42,794 bases of DNA. Origin: Spirochaetales bacterium (GTDB taxonomy: Bacteria; Spirochaetota; Spirochaetia; SZUA-6; DRHE01). A model generated the notes under the pieces. It worked only from the letters and a program-made list of their open reading frames with translations. It searched no databases and was not told the DNA's origin. The translations under genes were made by a program, and so were the position numbers. The stretch is taken from positions 1-42,794 of the forward strand of contig JAUWZD010000034.1 in assembly GCA_030615505.1 (NCBI GenBank). Direction: 5' to 3'. The stretch's first letter is position 1. Each line of letters opens with the position of its first letter. Below, one piece after another: positions 24,957 to 32,600 of this stretch.

Positions 24957-27900
24957 TTAGAAGAGGTTTAGCTGTACATCCTCTTTTTTTATTTTTTTTC
25001 TGTATTCGGTTTTTAACAGTTCGGTTAATTCCCTTTCTATTCCGGTTAGAAAGGGGCTTTTATTCAGGTGATATTCTCTGCCGAAGAGGAATCGCTTTTT
25101 AACATGTGAAAGAAAGAGAAACTTTTCAGCGCGGGTCATTCCCACATAAAAAAGTCGTCTCTCTTCATCAATATTAGACCTCATATTCTCAAAAACAGAA
25201 TAGGGGAGCAGTTTGTCCTCACAGCCCACGATAAAGACACATTTATACTCAAGCCCTTTGGCAGAGTGGAGGGTCATCAAGGTTACATTTTCAGTATTCG
25301 GTTTATATGTATCTACACCAGTACCTAAACTCGCAAAATTTATGAACTCTCCCATATTGTCAGCGAAATTATCCGCTAAATCGAGCAGCTTTTTAAATGA
25401 GATTTGATATTTTTCCACCTTGCTGCTGAAGCAGGCATCAATGATTTTTGAAATGGCATTTTTAACCGGTTCAGATTTGATTAAGCTGTCCAGTTTCTCA
25501 AGATCGGATGGGACTATTATTTTCCTTGTAATTAAATTGTTCTTTAAAAAATAATTCTGCTGATTCTTGAGAGCTTTCAGTAAGTCAATAACGGAACTTA
25601 CCGGTTCCTGACTGAAGAATGGAGAATCCCCGATTCTTTGATAGGGGATGGAGTGATCGTTAAATGCTTTAACTAAGGCATCCATCTGTTTAGTGATCCT
25701 GCAGAGCACGGCAAAATCGGACAGGCTGTTGATATCTAAAGCTCTATTGCCTTCGCTGATTTGACTGTCCATAGAGAAGAATCTCAAACCCCCCATCATT
25801 TTTTCTATAGTTCTCGCCACGTACTCCGCTTCACTTTTTTCAGTACTGTTTTCTACGATATTAATTTTAACTCCCCTGTTCAGACCTTCCAGGAATATCC
25901 CCTTCTCCGATGGTTCACTTTGAATAACCTGGCTTGAGGCTTGTAAAATGAGGTCCGAGCAGCGATAGCTTTTCATAAGCCTGTAGACTGCTGCATCAGG
26001 ATAATCCTCTATAAACCTCTTAATAAATTTTACATCGGCACCGCGAAAGCCATAGATTGCCTGATTCGGATCACCAATCACACAGAGGTTGGAATATTTG
26101 TCGGGCATTAGCATTCTAATCAACTGATATTGGGTAAAATTTATATCCTGGTATTCATCGATTAGAATCCATTTGTATCTATTCCTGTAAATAGACAATA
26201 TGGCAGGATTTTCAGAAAATAGTTTTACAGGAAAGTATATAAGATCATCAAGGTCAAAGGCATTTTGCTTCTCGAGGAATGAGTTGTATTCCTTAAAGAT
26301 TTCCGCTTCATTTTCTGAAATCAGATTATGTTTCATGTCTGCTATTGCATCCGAGGTGTATTTAAGCTGATTGCGCTCGCAATGAAATTCTTCATCAAGT
26401 ATCAGATTTTTATCCGCTTCTCCAAGAATTGTAAAATGCTTATTCCTGCCGAACTCCTCACAGTGTTCCCTTAATATTGAGAGCCCGAAGGCATGGAAGG
26501 TGGAAACCTTAAGTTTTGAAACAATAGCCTTCTCGTCGAGCAGCACTTTTAATCTCTCCTTCATTTCACCTGCAGCTTTATTGGTAAACGTTACGGCCAA
26601 TATATTTCCCGGATTTATCCCCCTGTTATGAATGAGATTGGCTATTCTTAATGTAAGAGTCTGTGTTTTTCCGGTACCTGGCCCCGCAATAATTAAAGCG
26701 GGTCCGCGGAAATGCTCTGCAGCTTTTTGCTGCTCCGTGTTAAGCTCTGCAAGCAAGGTTGCTTCTGGCTTAAATAAAGACGGCTCTGCTGCTTTCCCCT
26801 GGGGTTGAGGCGCTTTCTTACTCAAGATTCTGTATTCTCCCAAATCAAAATTAATCAGCCCTCTGGATTGTTTTTTAGGACTTCTCTCCCGGGTAAGATC
26901 CTTAAACAGAAGCTCCTGATGATCGGCTGATTTAATCTCATCTTCATGAAAGACCCTTATCTGTCCATATTCTCCGTCAAAACCTTCCTTTACAAAGACT
27001 TCCCTGTTTCTCATTCGTTTTACAGCTTCACTGAGCAGTTCATTTCCAATTGCTTTTATTTCTTCAATAGGCAGGTTAAGCAGCACATTGAATTCTGAAC
27101 CTGCTTTTTGAAGCAGTGAATTATAGGCCTGCATGATTCTTTTTGATCCCGGTCCCACGCCCATTATTTCGGATAAAATTTCTTTAAGCGGGATAAGCGA
27201 ATAAAATAGGAGTCTGTTCTTTTTTTCATCGAGTTTATTCTGATCGGCGAGCTGAACCACGCGGCTCATAACCCCAATAGTGACTTTCTTGCCGCATACG
27301 GGACAGACAGAATCGTGTTTTAGTGTCTCCACAGGATCCCAGCAAATGCCGCATTTTCTGTGCCCGTCATAGTGATATTTCCCCTCCTGGGGGAAAAATT
27401 CTATGGTTCCTAAAAAATGTTCCGGATGTCCTGTTTTTATGGCCTGAGTAATAGCGCCGTAGGTAAGCTCAGTATCAAAGAGATTGGCTTCGCGTCCCAA
27501 TTTTTCAGGAGAGTGAGCATCGGAATTGGAGATGAGCGTGTATTTGTCTAAAAATCTGCACATCCAGTTCATCGGCGGGTCAGAGGAGAGCCCTGTTTCA
27601 ACGGCAAATATATGTTCGGCTAAGTCACTGTAACATTCTGAAATAGTGTCGAAACCTGATTTTGCCCCGAGTACGGAAAACCAGGGCGTCCAGATATGCG
27701 CCGGCACGAATAGAGCCTGATCAGAGGAGTTAAGCACTATCTCCAAAAGATCTCTAGAGTCCAGTCCCAGAATGGGTCTGCCGTCAGAAGTGATGTTTCC
27801 TATTTTGGATAATTCTCTCTGGAGTTTTTCTGCAGTTGTAAAGTCAGGGACAAATATAAGGTTATGAACTTTGCGTACATTACCGTCCTTTTTATAGATA

Positions 27901-28187
27901 TTGCTTATCTCAGCAGTGAGGAGAAATCTTACCTCATTCTCGGATGAAGCAGTGGATTCTATTCCTGTATCAAGCCTGAGGCCGGCTTTTAATTTGAAAA
28001 GCCCCTGTTCTGCAGGCTCCAGCTTACTTTTCAGTTCATCGAGCCAGCCCGGATGAGTAAAATCCCCTGTGCCCACAACCTTAATCCCTTTAAGCTTAGC
28101 CCAGTAATCCAGATACTCAGGCACGAGCTTTTTACTTGTGGAAATGGAGTAGTGTGAGTGTATGTGAAAGTCAGCGATGAATCTCAT
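24957..28187 (-). CDS. PHP-domain / zinc-ribbon / UvrD-type helicase fusion
   Basis: This 1076-residue protein has three parts. Residues 1-260 are a PHP-type metal-dependent phosphoesterase (DFHIHSHYS at 6-14, GTGDFTHPGW, NSDAHSPEKLG). A zinc ribbon follows (C279/C282 and C295/C298), then a helix-hairpin-helix-like MGVGPGSKRIM region. From about 480 comes a superfamily 1 UvrD/PcrA helicase: LNTEQQKAA, Walker A AGPGTGKT at 501-508, AVTFTNKAA, DEYQD, GDPNQAIYGFRGAD, and LMTLHSAKGLE with FYVGMTRA at the end. It should be a 3'-5' DNA translocase joined to a nuclease or phosphatase, so a DNA-repair role is inferred. The gene stands alone between convergent and divergent neighbours. Confidence 0.9.
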   Translation of the reverse strand: MRFIADFHIHSHYSISTSKKLVPEYLDYWAKLKGIKVVGTGDFTHPGWLDELKSKLEPAEQGLFKLKAGLRLDTGIESTASSENEVRFLLTAEISNIYKKDGNVRKVHNLIFVPDFTTAEKLQRELSKIGNITSDGRPILGLDSRDLLEIVLNSSDQALFVPAHIWTPWFSVLGAKSGFDTISECYSDLAEHIFAVETGLSSDPPMNWMCRFLDKYTLISNSDAHSPEKLGREANLFDTELTYGAITQAIKTGHPEHFLGTIEFFPQEGKYHYDGHRKCGICWDPVETLKHDSVCPVCGKKVTIGVMSRVVQLADQNKLDEKKNRLLFYSLIPLKEILSEIMGVGPGSKRIMQAYNSLLQKAGSEFNVLLNLPIEEIKAIGNELLSEAVKRMRNREVFVKEGFDGEYGQIRVFHEDEIKSADHQELLFKDLTRERSPKKQSRGLINFDLGEYRILSKKAPQPQGKAAEPSLFKPEATLLAELNTEQQKAAEHFRGPALIIAGPGTGKTQTLTLRIANLIHNRGINPGNILAVTFTNKAAGEMKERLKVLLDEKAIVSKLKVSTFHAFGLSILREHCEEFGRNKHFTILGEADKNLILDEEFHCERNQLKYTSDAIADMKHNLISENEAEIFKEYNSFLEKQNAFDLDDLIYFPVKLFSENPAILSIYRNRYKWILIDEYQDINFTQYQLIRMLMPDKYSNLCVIGDPNQAIYGFRGADVKFIKRFIEDYPDAAVYRLMKSYRCSDLILQASSQVIQSEPSEKGIFLEGLNRGVKINIVENSTEKSEAEYVARTIEKMMGGLRFFSMDSQISEGNRALDINSLSDFAVLCRITKQMDALVKAFNDHSIPYQRIGDSPFFSQEPVSSVIDLLKALKNQQNYFLKNNLITRKIIVPSDLEKLDSLIKSEPVKNAISKIIDACFSSKVEKYQISFKKLLDLADNFADNMGEFINFASLGTGVDTYKPNTENVTLMTLHSAKGLEYKCVFIVGCEDKLLPYSVFENMRSNIDEERRLFYVGMTRAEKFLFLSHVKKRFLFGREYHLNKSPFLTGIERELTELLKTEYRKKIKKEDVQLNLF

Positions 28188-28332
28188 AATTTATGAGTAT
28201 AAGGCTTCTAAAGCCTTCTTTCTATCACCCCATATCATTCGAAGCTCTTAATTCATCAGCAAACAGAGAGATATCAGCCATGTAAGACTGATACAGTTTA
28301 GGTGATTTTTTGACGAAATACCGTACAAAAAA

Positions 28333-28587
28333 ATAGTAACATATTCCGATGATCATATATCAAATCACTCAGTTTCACCAATAGAAGTTGAGGAGGTATT
28401 ATTCAACAATATGGAATTGCCGTTTATAATGCGTGGCAAAGAAGGCAAGTATCTTACTTATGGGAAAACTAACGGAGGCCGGTTTATATTAGTTGTGTGG
28501 GCTTTAAAGTATAGAAAGACTAAAATAATTACAGCTAGAGATATGACAATAAAGGAAAAGCAATTTTATAAAAGGAGAAAGATGTGA
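28333..28587 (+). pseudogene. brnT: BrnT-type toxin without a normal start codon
   Basis: The frame ending at a TGA at 28585-28587 matches BrnT toxins: SNHSVSPIEVEEVLFNN, then RGKEGKYLTYGKTNGGRFI and KIITARDMTIKEKQFYKRR at the end. Upstream the frame is open to a TGA near 28303 but holds no ATG, GTG or TTG. The expected start region reads ATA at 28333. The first usable codon is an ATG at 28411, which has GAGGAGG 14 nt upstream and would give only a 58-residue piece lacking the N-terminal histidine region. It overlaps the antitoxin start by 4 bp. It is probably disabled, unless a non-standard start is used. Confidence 0.6.
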
Positions 28588-28838
28588 AAGTGCCTAGATT
28601 TAGTAATTTAAAAGAAGAAAGAAAATTTTGGGATAGCCAAGACTCTACCGATTATCTCGATGATTTCGAAGTGGCAGAGGACGTAGTATTTGTACGACCT
28701 AAAAAAGAAGTTATATCTTTACGTCTTGATCCTAAAGTTCTAAAAAAATTAAAGGAACTTGCTGATAGAGAGGGCCTCCCACCTACAACTTATGCAAGAA
28801 TGTTAATCATTAAAGGCATTCGAGAAAGGACTATTTGA
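28584..28838 (+). CDS. brnA: BrnA/CopG-type ribbon-helix-helix antitoxin
   Basis: The GTG-started 84-residue protein begins KVPRFSNLKEERKFWDSQDS, the usual opening of antitoxins of this group. It then has TDYLDDF and a ribbon-helix-helix at the C-terminus (VISLRLDPKVLKKLKELADR). It would bind the BrnT toxin and repress its own operon. AAAGGAGAAAG precedes it and the GTG overlaps the toxin stop (GTGA), the normal order for this family (toxin first). Since the toxin appears broken it may be a solitary antitoxin. Confidence 0.75.
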   Translation: MKVPRFSNLKEERKFWDSQDSTDYLDDFEVAEDVVFVRPKKEVISLRLDPKVLKKLKELADREGLPPTTYARMLIIKGIRERTI

Positions 28839-28960
28839 AGTCAGTCTTCTCTGGAAATGTCCTGCTGTGAATATAAGATTTTTGAGCGCTTTCTTCTGTA
28901 TTCTTTTGGAGAAAGATTAGGGTTTGGAATGGTAGGCAAAAAGGAGAACTTTCAGATGGA

Positions 28961-28989
28961 TTGACATGTAAGCATTTTTTGTTTACAAT
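28961..28989 (+). promoter_or_regulatory. Sigma-70-type promoter for the RelE/XRE module, leaderless geometry
   Basis: A perfect TTGACA (28961-28966), a 17-bp spacer and TACAAT (28984-28989) lie so that the transcript would begin at 28995-28996, on the toxin ATG. Confidence 0.7.
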
Positions 28990-28994
28990 TTGAT

Positions 28995-29258
28995 ATGTAT
29001 AATGTATTCATCAAGAAGAGAATACTTAAGAATGCTAAAAAGATACCTGAATATGTACAGAAGATTTTCTCCAAACTTCTTGATGACTTAAGGGATAAAG
29101 GTCCTATTAGGGCTGAATATCCAGGCTTCAGCAAGCTTGAAGCTAACAAGTATCACTGCCATTTGAAATATAAATGGGTTGCTTGCCGGCGTTGTAAAGA
29201 AAATTCAATTCTGATTGAGGTGTATTATGCAGGCAGTCGTGAAAATGCCCCATATTAA
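28995..29258 (+). CDS. RelE/HigB-like toxin
   Basis: The 87-residue protein has the order of RelE-type mRNA interferases: VFIKKRILKNAKKIPEYVQK at the N-terminus and a beta-rich C-terminal half ending YHCHLKYKWVACRR...ILIEVYYAGSRENAPY. This resembles toxins annotated as cytotoxic translational repressors. The ATG has no ribosome site and lies 5 nt after a -10 box, so it may be made from a leaderless message at low level. It overlaps the XRE antitoxin gene by 32 bp. The CRRC pair near residue 71 may be a lineage substitution. Activity cannot be judged from the sequence. Confidence 0.7.
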   Translation: MYNVFIKKRILKNAKKIPEYVQKIFSKLLDDLRDKGPIRAEYPGFSKLEANKYHCHLKYKWVACRRCKENSILIEVYYAGSRENAPY

Positions 29259-29595
29259 GATTAATATTGAAGGTGATATACCTGAAAATCTTATCTCTGT
29301 CCTTAAAGAAGATTTCGGCGATAATGTGCTTATAACCGAAGATCCGGACGATGAATATATCGATGTATTTGAAACGAAATGGTATAAAAAAATAAAAGAG
29401 AAAACCTCCCCGGGAGATTCAATAAAGATCTATAGAGAACTGCACAATATGACCCAGAAAGAATTGGGAGAAAAGCTCGGAGAGATGCCCCGTCAAACTA
29501 TTTCTAATATGGAGTGTGGTCTCCGATCGATCAGTCTGAAAACAGCCAAGAAACTAGCAGATTTGTTTGATGTGCCGGTTGACCGGTTTGTATAA
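29227..29595 (+). CDS. XRE-family HTH antitoxin
   Basis: The 122-residue protein has an N-terminal acidic domain (NIEGDIPENLISVLKEDFGD) and a C-terminal lambda-repressor-like helix-turn-helix (MTQKELGEKLGEMPRQTISN followed by MECGLRSISLKTAKKLADLF). It would neutralise the toxin and repress the operon. I chose the ATG at 29227 (GAGG upstream) over a TTG at 29215 or an ATG at 29245. It starts inside the toxin gene, so expression is coupled. A remnant of a second copy of its C-terminus lies at 30212-30301. Confidence 0.8.
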   Translation: MQAVVKMPHIKINIEGDIPENLISVLKEDFGDNVLITEDPDDEYIDVFETKWYKKIKEKTSPGDSIKIYRELHNMTQKELGEKLGEMPRQTISNMECGLRSISLKTAKKLADLFDVPVDRFV

Positions 29596-29635
29596 TATTG
29601 TGTTGTATATAATTTGCTTCTTTTTAATGTATATC

Positions 29636-29847
29636 TCATACTTTTTCCCATTCTTTTAACGATATATTTGCCTGTCTTAATATTTCCTTTATCAGACCGA
29701 CATGAATATCACAGGTATGTGGATTTGGAATCCTAGTTTGAGCTCATCCTTCTGCATGAACTGATGCCTGCCACCGCTAAAGGGACCGATAAATCCCAAG
29801 TCTTTTAGTTTTCTAATAAGCTCTCTCCTTGATAACGTCGTTCCCAC
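29636..29847 (-). pseudogene. hicA: HicA-type toxin, frameshifted
   Basis: On the minus strand a GTG at 29847 opens LSRRELIRKLKDLGF, then GPFSGGRHQFMQKDELKL. The frame then changes by one base near 29733, and the rest continues in another frame as IPNPHTCDIHVGLIKEILRQ and ANISLKEWEKV. Joined, the two pieces give a complete HicA-like protein of about 70 residues with the SGGRHQF catalytic-histidine region. A single-base indel therefore inactivates the toxin. It follows the hicB stop by 2 nt. Confidence 0.75.
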
Positions 29848-29849
29848 AA

Positions 29850-30092
29850 TTAAACCGTTATCATTTTAATATTAATATCAATCCCCTCGATCAACGGTAT
29901 TTTTTCATGATCTCGTGTCTTTAATAGTATCCATTCTTCAAGCACTTCGATAAGTTCATTTCGACATTCGTAGGTAGTTTTTCCATTAGACCAGACACCC
30001 GGATAGCCAGGGATTTCAGCAAACCACGTACCATTCTCCAATATTTTGTATTTAGCCTTTTTCACAGCGGATTCGATATATCTAAGTAACAT
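29850..30092 (-). CDS. hicB: HicB-type antitoxin
   Basis: The 80-residue protein from the ATG at 30092 shows the HicB partial RNase-H fold pattern: YKILENGTWFAEIPGYPGVW, then SNGKTTYECRNELIEVLEEW. A longer frame to 30161 exists but adds a poorly conserved extension. It lies directly upstream of the broken hicA, so it may persist without its toxin. This order (antitoxin first) is the reverse of classical hicAB but common in this subgroup. Confidence 0.7.
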   Translation of the reverse strand: MLLRYIESAVKKAKYKILENGTWFAEIPGYPGVWSNGKTTYECRNELIEVLEEWILLKTRDHEKIPLIEGIDINIKMITV

Positions 30093-30211
30093 TGAACTTT
30101 CCTCTGAAAAAAGGATATATATTGTCATCATTGCTGTCAATCGTAAGAAAATGTCCAACATGTTCCAAGGACAATCTTAATTCCGTTAATGACAGGGTGT
30201 ATTCATATGTC

Positions 30212-30301
30212 AATTGCAGTATCCAATCGATCAGTCTGAAAACGGTCAAGCAACTAGCAGAGTTGTTTGAAGTGCTGTTTGATAAGTTTGTATTAGATTG
30301 A
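30212..30301 (+). pseudogene. Remnant of a second XRE antitoxin C-terminus
   Basis: The translation CSIQSISLKTVKQLAELFEV matches CGLRSISLKTAKKLADLFDV of the intact antitoxin at 29227-29595, and the DNA core cgatcagtctgaaaac is identical. The upstream two thirds are missing and the flank overlaps the hicB 5' end in antisense. This points to a duplicated or older RelE/XRE module that was mostly deleted. Confidence 0.6.
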
Positions 30302-30330
30302 TGGATTTTGTTAGATTTTGTAGCTGTAAT

Positions 30331-30537
30331 TCAAAGACGCGGGAGCTGGGGAAGGCAATCGAAATGTGCATCGCGGGAGTAGAGAAATAGATTATGTTGG
30401 GAAATCAATGCTGCAATCCATATGTCATTGGTTGGAATAGGAGTGCCTTGCTCTCGAAGCTGACTTCGTGAGAAAAATGCGGGCATAATGGTGAGTTGTT
30501 TCCTCATCAGCCAACAGTACTCTAACACGTGGTCGAT
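30331..30537 (-). pseudogene. VapC-type PIN toxin, C-terminal remnant
   Basis: The frame ends in GTPIPTNDIWIAALISQHNL and FLYSRDAHFDCLPQLPRL, the last part of a PIN ribonuclease with its acidic residues TND and SRD. Immediately upstream another frame reads FLNRPRVRVLLADEETTHHY, the expected middle of the same protein. Two frame changes are therefore needed to join it to the piece at 30538-30834. It is non-functional. Confidence 0.7.
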
Positions 30538-30834
30538 TCAAGAACAGGTTAAGATATTCTCATTTTTTTGCATAATAGATCCGCACAGGAAACCGGCACG
30601 AAGTTCAGCCAAAGTAATAAAAGGTATATAGATCTGCTCAACAGTTCGAATCTGTTCAACAACATGCGGTACATTTTCGTAGTATATCTTTTCATTCGAT
30701 AGCCCAAGACCGCGCATCAGGACCTCTATGGTGATCTTATTCAAGCTCTTTCCTTCCCTCTTCGCTTTTTCTCGTAGAGAAGCATTCAAGCGGGCTGGTA
30801 CGCCTCTTATTGTGTATTGTAAAGTTTGATTCAT
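30538..30834 (-). pseudogene. VapB/FitA-type antitoxin fused by deletion to a piece of its PIN toxin
   Basis: The first 50 residues (MNQTLQYTIRGVPARLNASL, then REKAKREGKSLNKITIEVLM) form a ribbon-helix-helix antitoxin. After KIYYE the protein jumps into the early part of a VapC toxin (VVEQIRTVEQIYIPFITLAE, LRAGFLCGS). The antitoxin C-terminus and the toxin N-terminus with its first catalytic Asp are missing. This indicates an internal deletion across the gene junction, followed by a frameshift (NILTCS and stop). The hybrid may still bind DNA through the RHH part. Confidence 0.65.
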
Positions 30835-31001
30835 TTTCATGCATACATTATAAGCGTCCTATGCCTGCAATGCCAAGGGTTAAAGCCATAATTAAAATTA
30901 ACGATTCTTGCCGATTTGAGAGGGCAGTTGATACTCTTAGGATACAAGCTGTTTTGTAATACCATATCATTCGTGTTACCCTATTAGATGAGGAGTGCTC
31001 G

Positions 31002-31193
31002 ATGAAGAAGGGTAAAACATTTGATGATATATTTAATGAGGTTGCGTTAAAAAAATTCGGAGTTGCAAAGCACGATATTAAAGGAAGATACACCCATTTT
31101 AATGAAATCATGACTGAAACGATGAGAATATTTATGAAAAGGCTGAAAGCAAAGATAAGGAGAACAACAATGAAAAGAGCGGATAAAGATTAG
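31002..31193 (+). CDS. Small basic protein of unknown function
   Basis: A 63-residue frame with a clear ribosome site (GAGGAG, 9 nt before the ATG). It reads KKGKTFDDIFNEVALKKFGV at the start and becomes strongly basic (FMKRLKAKIRRTTMKRADKD) at the end. I do not recognise a family. It ends 15 bp before the phosphatase gene and could share its transcript. It may be a nucleic-acid-binding protein or the stump of a longer gene. Confidence 0.45.
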   Translation: MKKGKTFDDIFNEVALKKFGVAKHDIKGRYTHFNEIMTETMRIFMKRLKAKIRRTTMKRADKD

Positions 31194-31208
31194 AAAAAGG
31201 AATAGAGC

Positions 31209-31688
31209 TTGTCAATTCATAATTTTTCCTGGGTAATAGCTGGTAAATTGGCGGGCTCGGCATTCCCTGGCGGTATGCACAGTAATAGAGTGGAATATAT
31301 AATCTTCGATTTAGAGGAATACTATAAAAAAGGAGTGAGATGTCTTGTTTCACTGGAAAGGTTGAACAGGTCTATTGGTTTTTTGTGCGAAAAAACAGGA
31401 TTAATATGGATCTATTTCCCTATTGATAAATTTGATATCCCACACGATATAGATAATTTCAGCAGGCTTGTAGATAGCTTAATAGATCATATGGAAAATG
31501 AGAGGCCTGTCTGCGTTCACTGCTATGCAGGAATTGGAAGAACAGGGCTGTTGCTTTCATGTATTATTGGCAAGTATTTATCCCTTGATGCAGGAACTGC
31601 AATCAAAATAGTACGAAAATCCAGGACGGCGCTTGATACCGACGAGCAGGAACGGTTTGTCTATGACTTTTTGAATCGAGGTGAGTAA
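31209..31688 (+). CDS. Dual-specificity / tyrosine phosphatase family protein
   Basis: This 159-residue protein has the cysteine-phosphatase signature HCYAGIGRTG (CX5R) at about residues 104-113, preceded by a conserved-looking LVSLERLNRS loop and an IYFPIDKFDIPHDIDNF acid-loop candidate. By family knowledge it dephosphorylates phosphotyrosine, phosphoserine or phosphoinositides through a cysteinyl-phosphate intermediate. The start is TTG with AAAGGA upstream. No earlier in-frame ATG is apparent. No kinase lies nearby, so the substrate is unknown. It converges on the sugar-isomerase gene with a 15-bp gap. Confidence 0.8.
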   Translation: MSIHNFSWVIAGKLAGSAFPGGMHSNRVEYIIFDLEEYYKKGVRCLVSLERLNRSIGFLCEKTGLIWIYFPIDKFDIPHDIDNFSRLVDSLIDHMENERPVCVHCYAGIGRTGLLLSCIIGKYLSLDAGTAIKIVRKSRTALDTDEQERFVYDFLNRGE

Positions 31689-31703
31689 TTCAGGAACAAA
31701 GAA

Positions 31704-32582
31704 TTAGGTTGAAAGATAACTTGAGAAGAGCGCCTTTGTTTCGGTGAGAATATCTGAGTTAAAATCCAGGTATTTATCATGGTAGTATTCAAGCACAACT
31801 ATACCCTGGTAGCTTTTAAGGATTTTGAGTACATCTTTAAATTGTATAACTCCCCATCCCGGCGGCAGGTTAAGGTCTCCCCTGCCGAGGATTAGCCGGT
31901 TGGTATAGCTTGAGACCTGGTAGAGATCAAAACTCTTAAGCCTCATTTTTTCAAAGCGTCCGAAGTTATCGCTTAAATGAATATGACCCACATAAGTCGC
32001 AGCGTTCCTGATACTCTCAAGAAAGCTTTCCCCAAAGTAATTTTCAGAGAGAAAAGCATGACCTATGTCCAATACCAGGGTTAAGTCAGGCTCATTCATC
32101 CCCCTTATGAAATCCACAACTTTTGAAAGTTTTTCGATCTCGATATTCTCTATCCCGATTTTAAGATTCCACTTTTTGGCATATTCAAGCCCCTCAAGGA
32201 TCGCTTTCCGGAAAAGGGCCTCAATAGCCGGATCATTGCTTTCCTTCTCAAAATGACAGACCAGCAATTCTGCTCCAATAATGCCTGCAAACTCGATACC
32301 TGACTTGAATGAGTTAAGTTGAAATTCTCTATCCTCTTTATCTCTTAAATCAACTCTATTATGAATATGGGCAGTACGCTTAAAGCTGTAGCATTCAAGA
32401 AGCTTAAGGAGCTTATCTATTCTCTTCGGGATAATTTTCCCCCCACTAATTGTATCTACCACATCTGCTGAAATCTCTAAGTAATCGAAACCAGCCTCTT
32501 TAAGATAGACAAGCTGCTCTTCGAGTTTCTGGTAATTTCCATCAGTTCTGCGTGTATTTATACCAAAGCCCTTTATCTTCAT
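31704..32582 (-). CDS. Sugar phosphate isomerase/epimerase family (xylose isomerase-like TIM barrel)
   Basis: The 292-residue protein has the AP-endonuclease-2/xylose-isomerase-like barrel pattern: FDYLEISADVVDT early, then ELLVCHFEKE, LKIGIENIE (metal-binding Glu), LTLVLDIGHAFL (Asp/His), VGHIHLSDN (His) and GIVVLEYYH at the end. Members isomerise or epimerise sugars or cyclitols using a divalent metal. It is the last gene of the LacI/ABC operon, 18 bp after the permease gene, so it should act on the imported sugar or its oxidised form. Exact substrate unknown. Confidence 0.8.
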   Translation of the reverse strand: MKIKGFGINTRRTDGNYQKLEEQLVYLKEAGFDYLEISADVVDTISGGKIIPKRIDKLLKLLECYSFKRTAHIHNRVDLRDKEDREFQLNSFKSGIEFAGIIGAELLVCHFEKESNDPAIEALFRKAILEGLEYAKKWNLKIGIENIEIEKLSKVVDFIRGMNEPDLTLVLDIGHAFLSENYFGESFLESIRNAATYVGHIHLSDNFGRFEKMRLKSFDLYQVSSYTNRLILGRGDLNLPPGWGVIQFKDVLKILKSYQGIVVLEYYHDKYLDFNSDILTETKALFSSYLST

Positions 32583-32600
32583 TCTATATTTAAGCCTTTC

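Noticed and set aside
28201..28217. AAGGCTT-CTA-AAGCCTT hairpin as a terminator
   Set aside because: It lies just upstream of the helicase start on its own strand and the following bases are only moderately T-rich. Too short to call.
28229..30973. CCATATCATTCG found near 28230 and near 30962 as element ends flanking the toxin region
   Set aside because: Only 12 bp are shared, in direct orientation, with no further similarity at either side. It could be chance.
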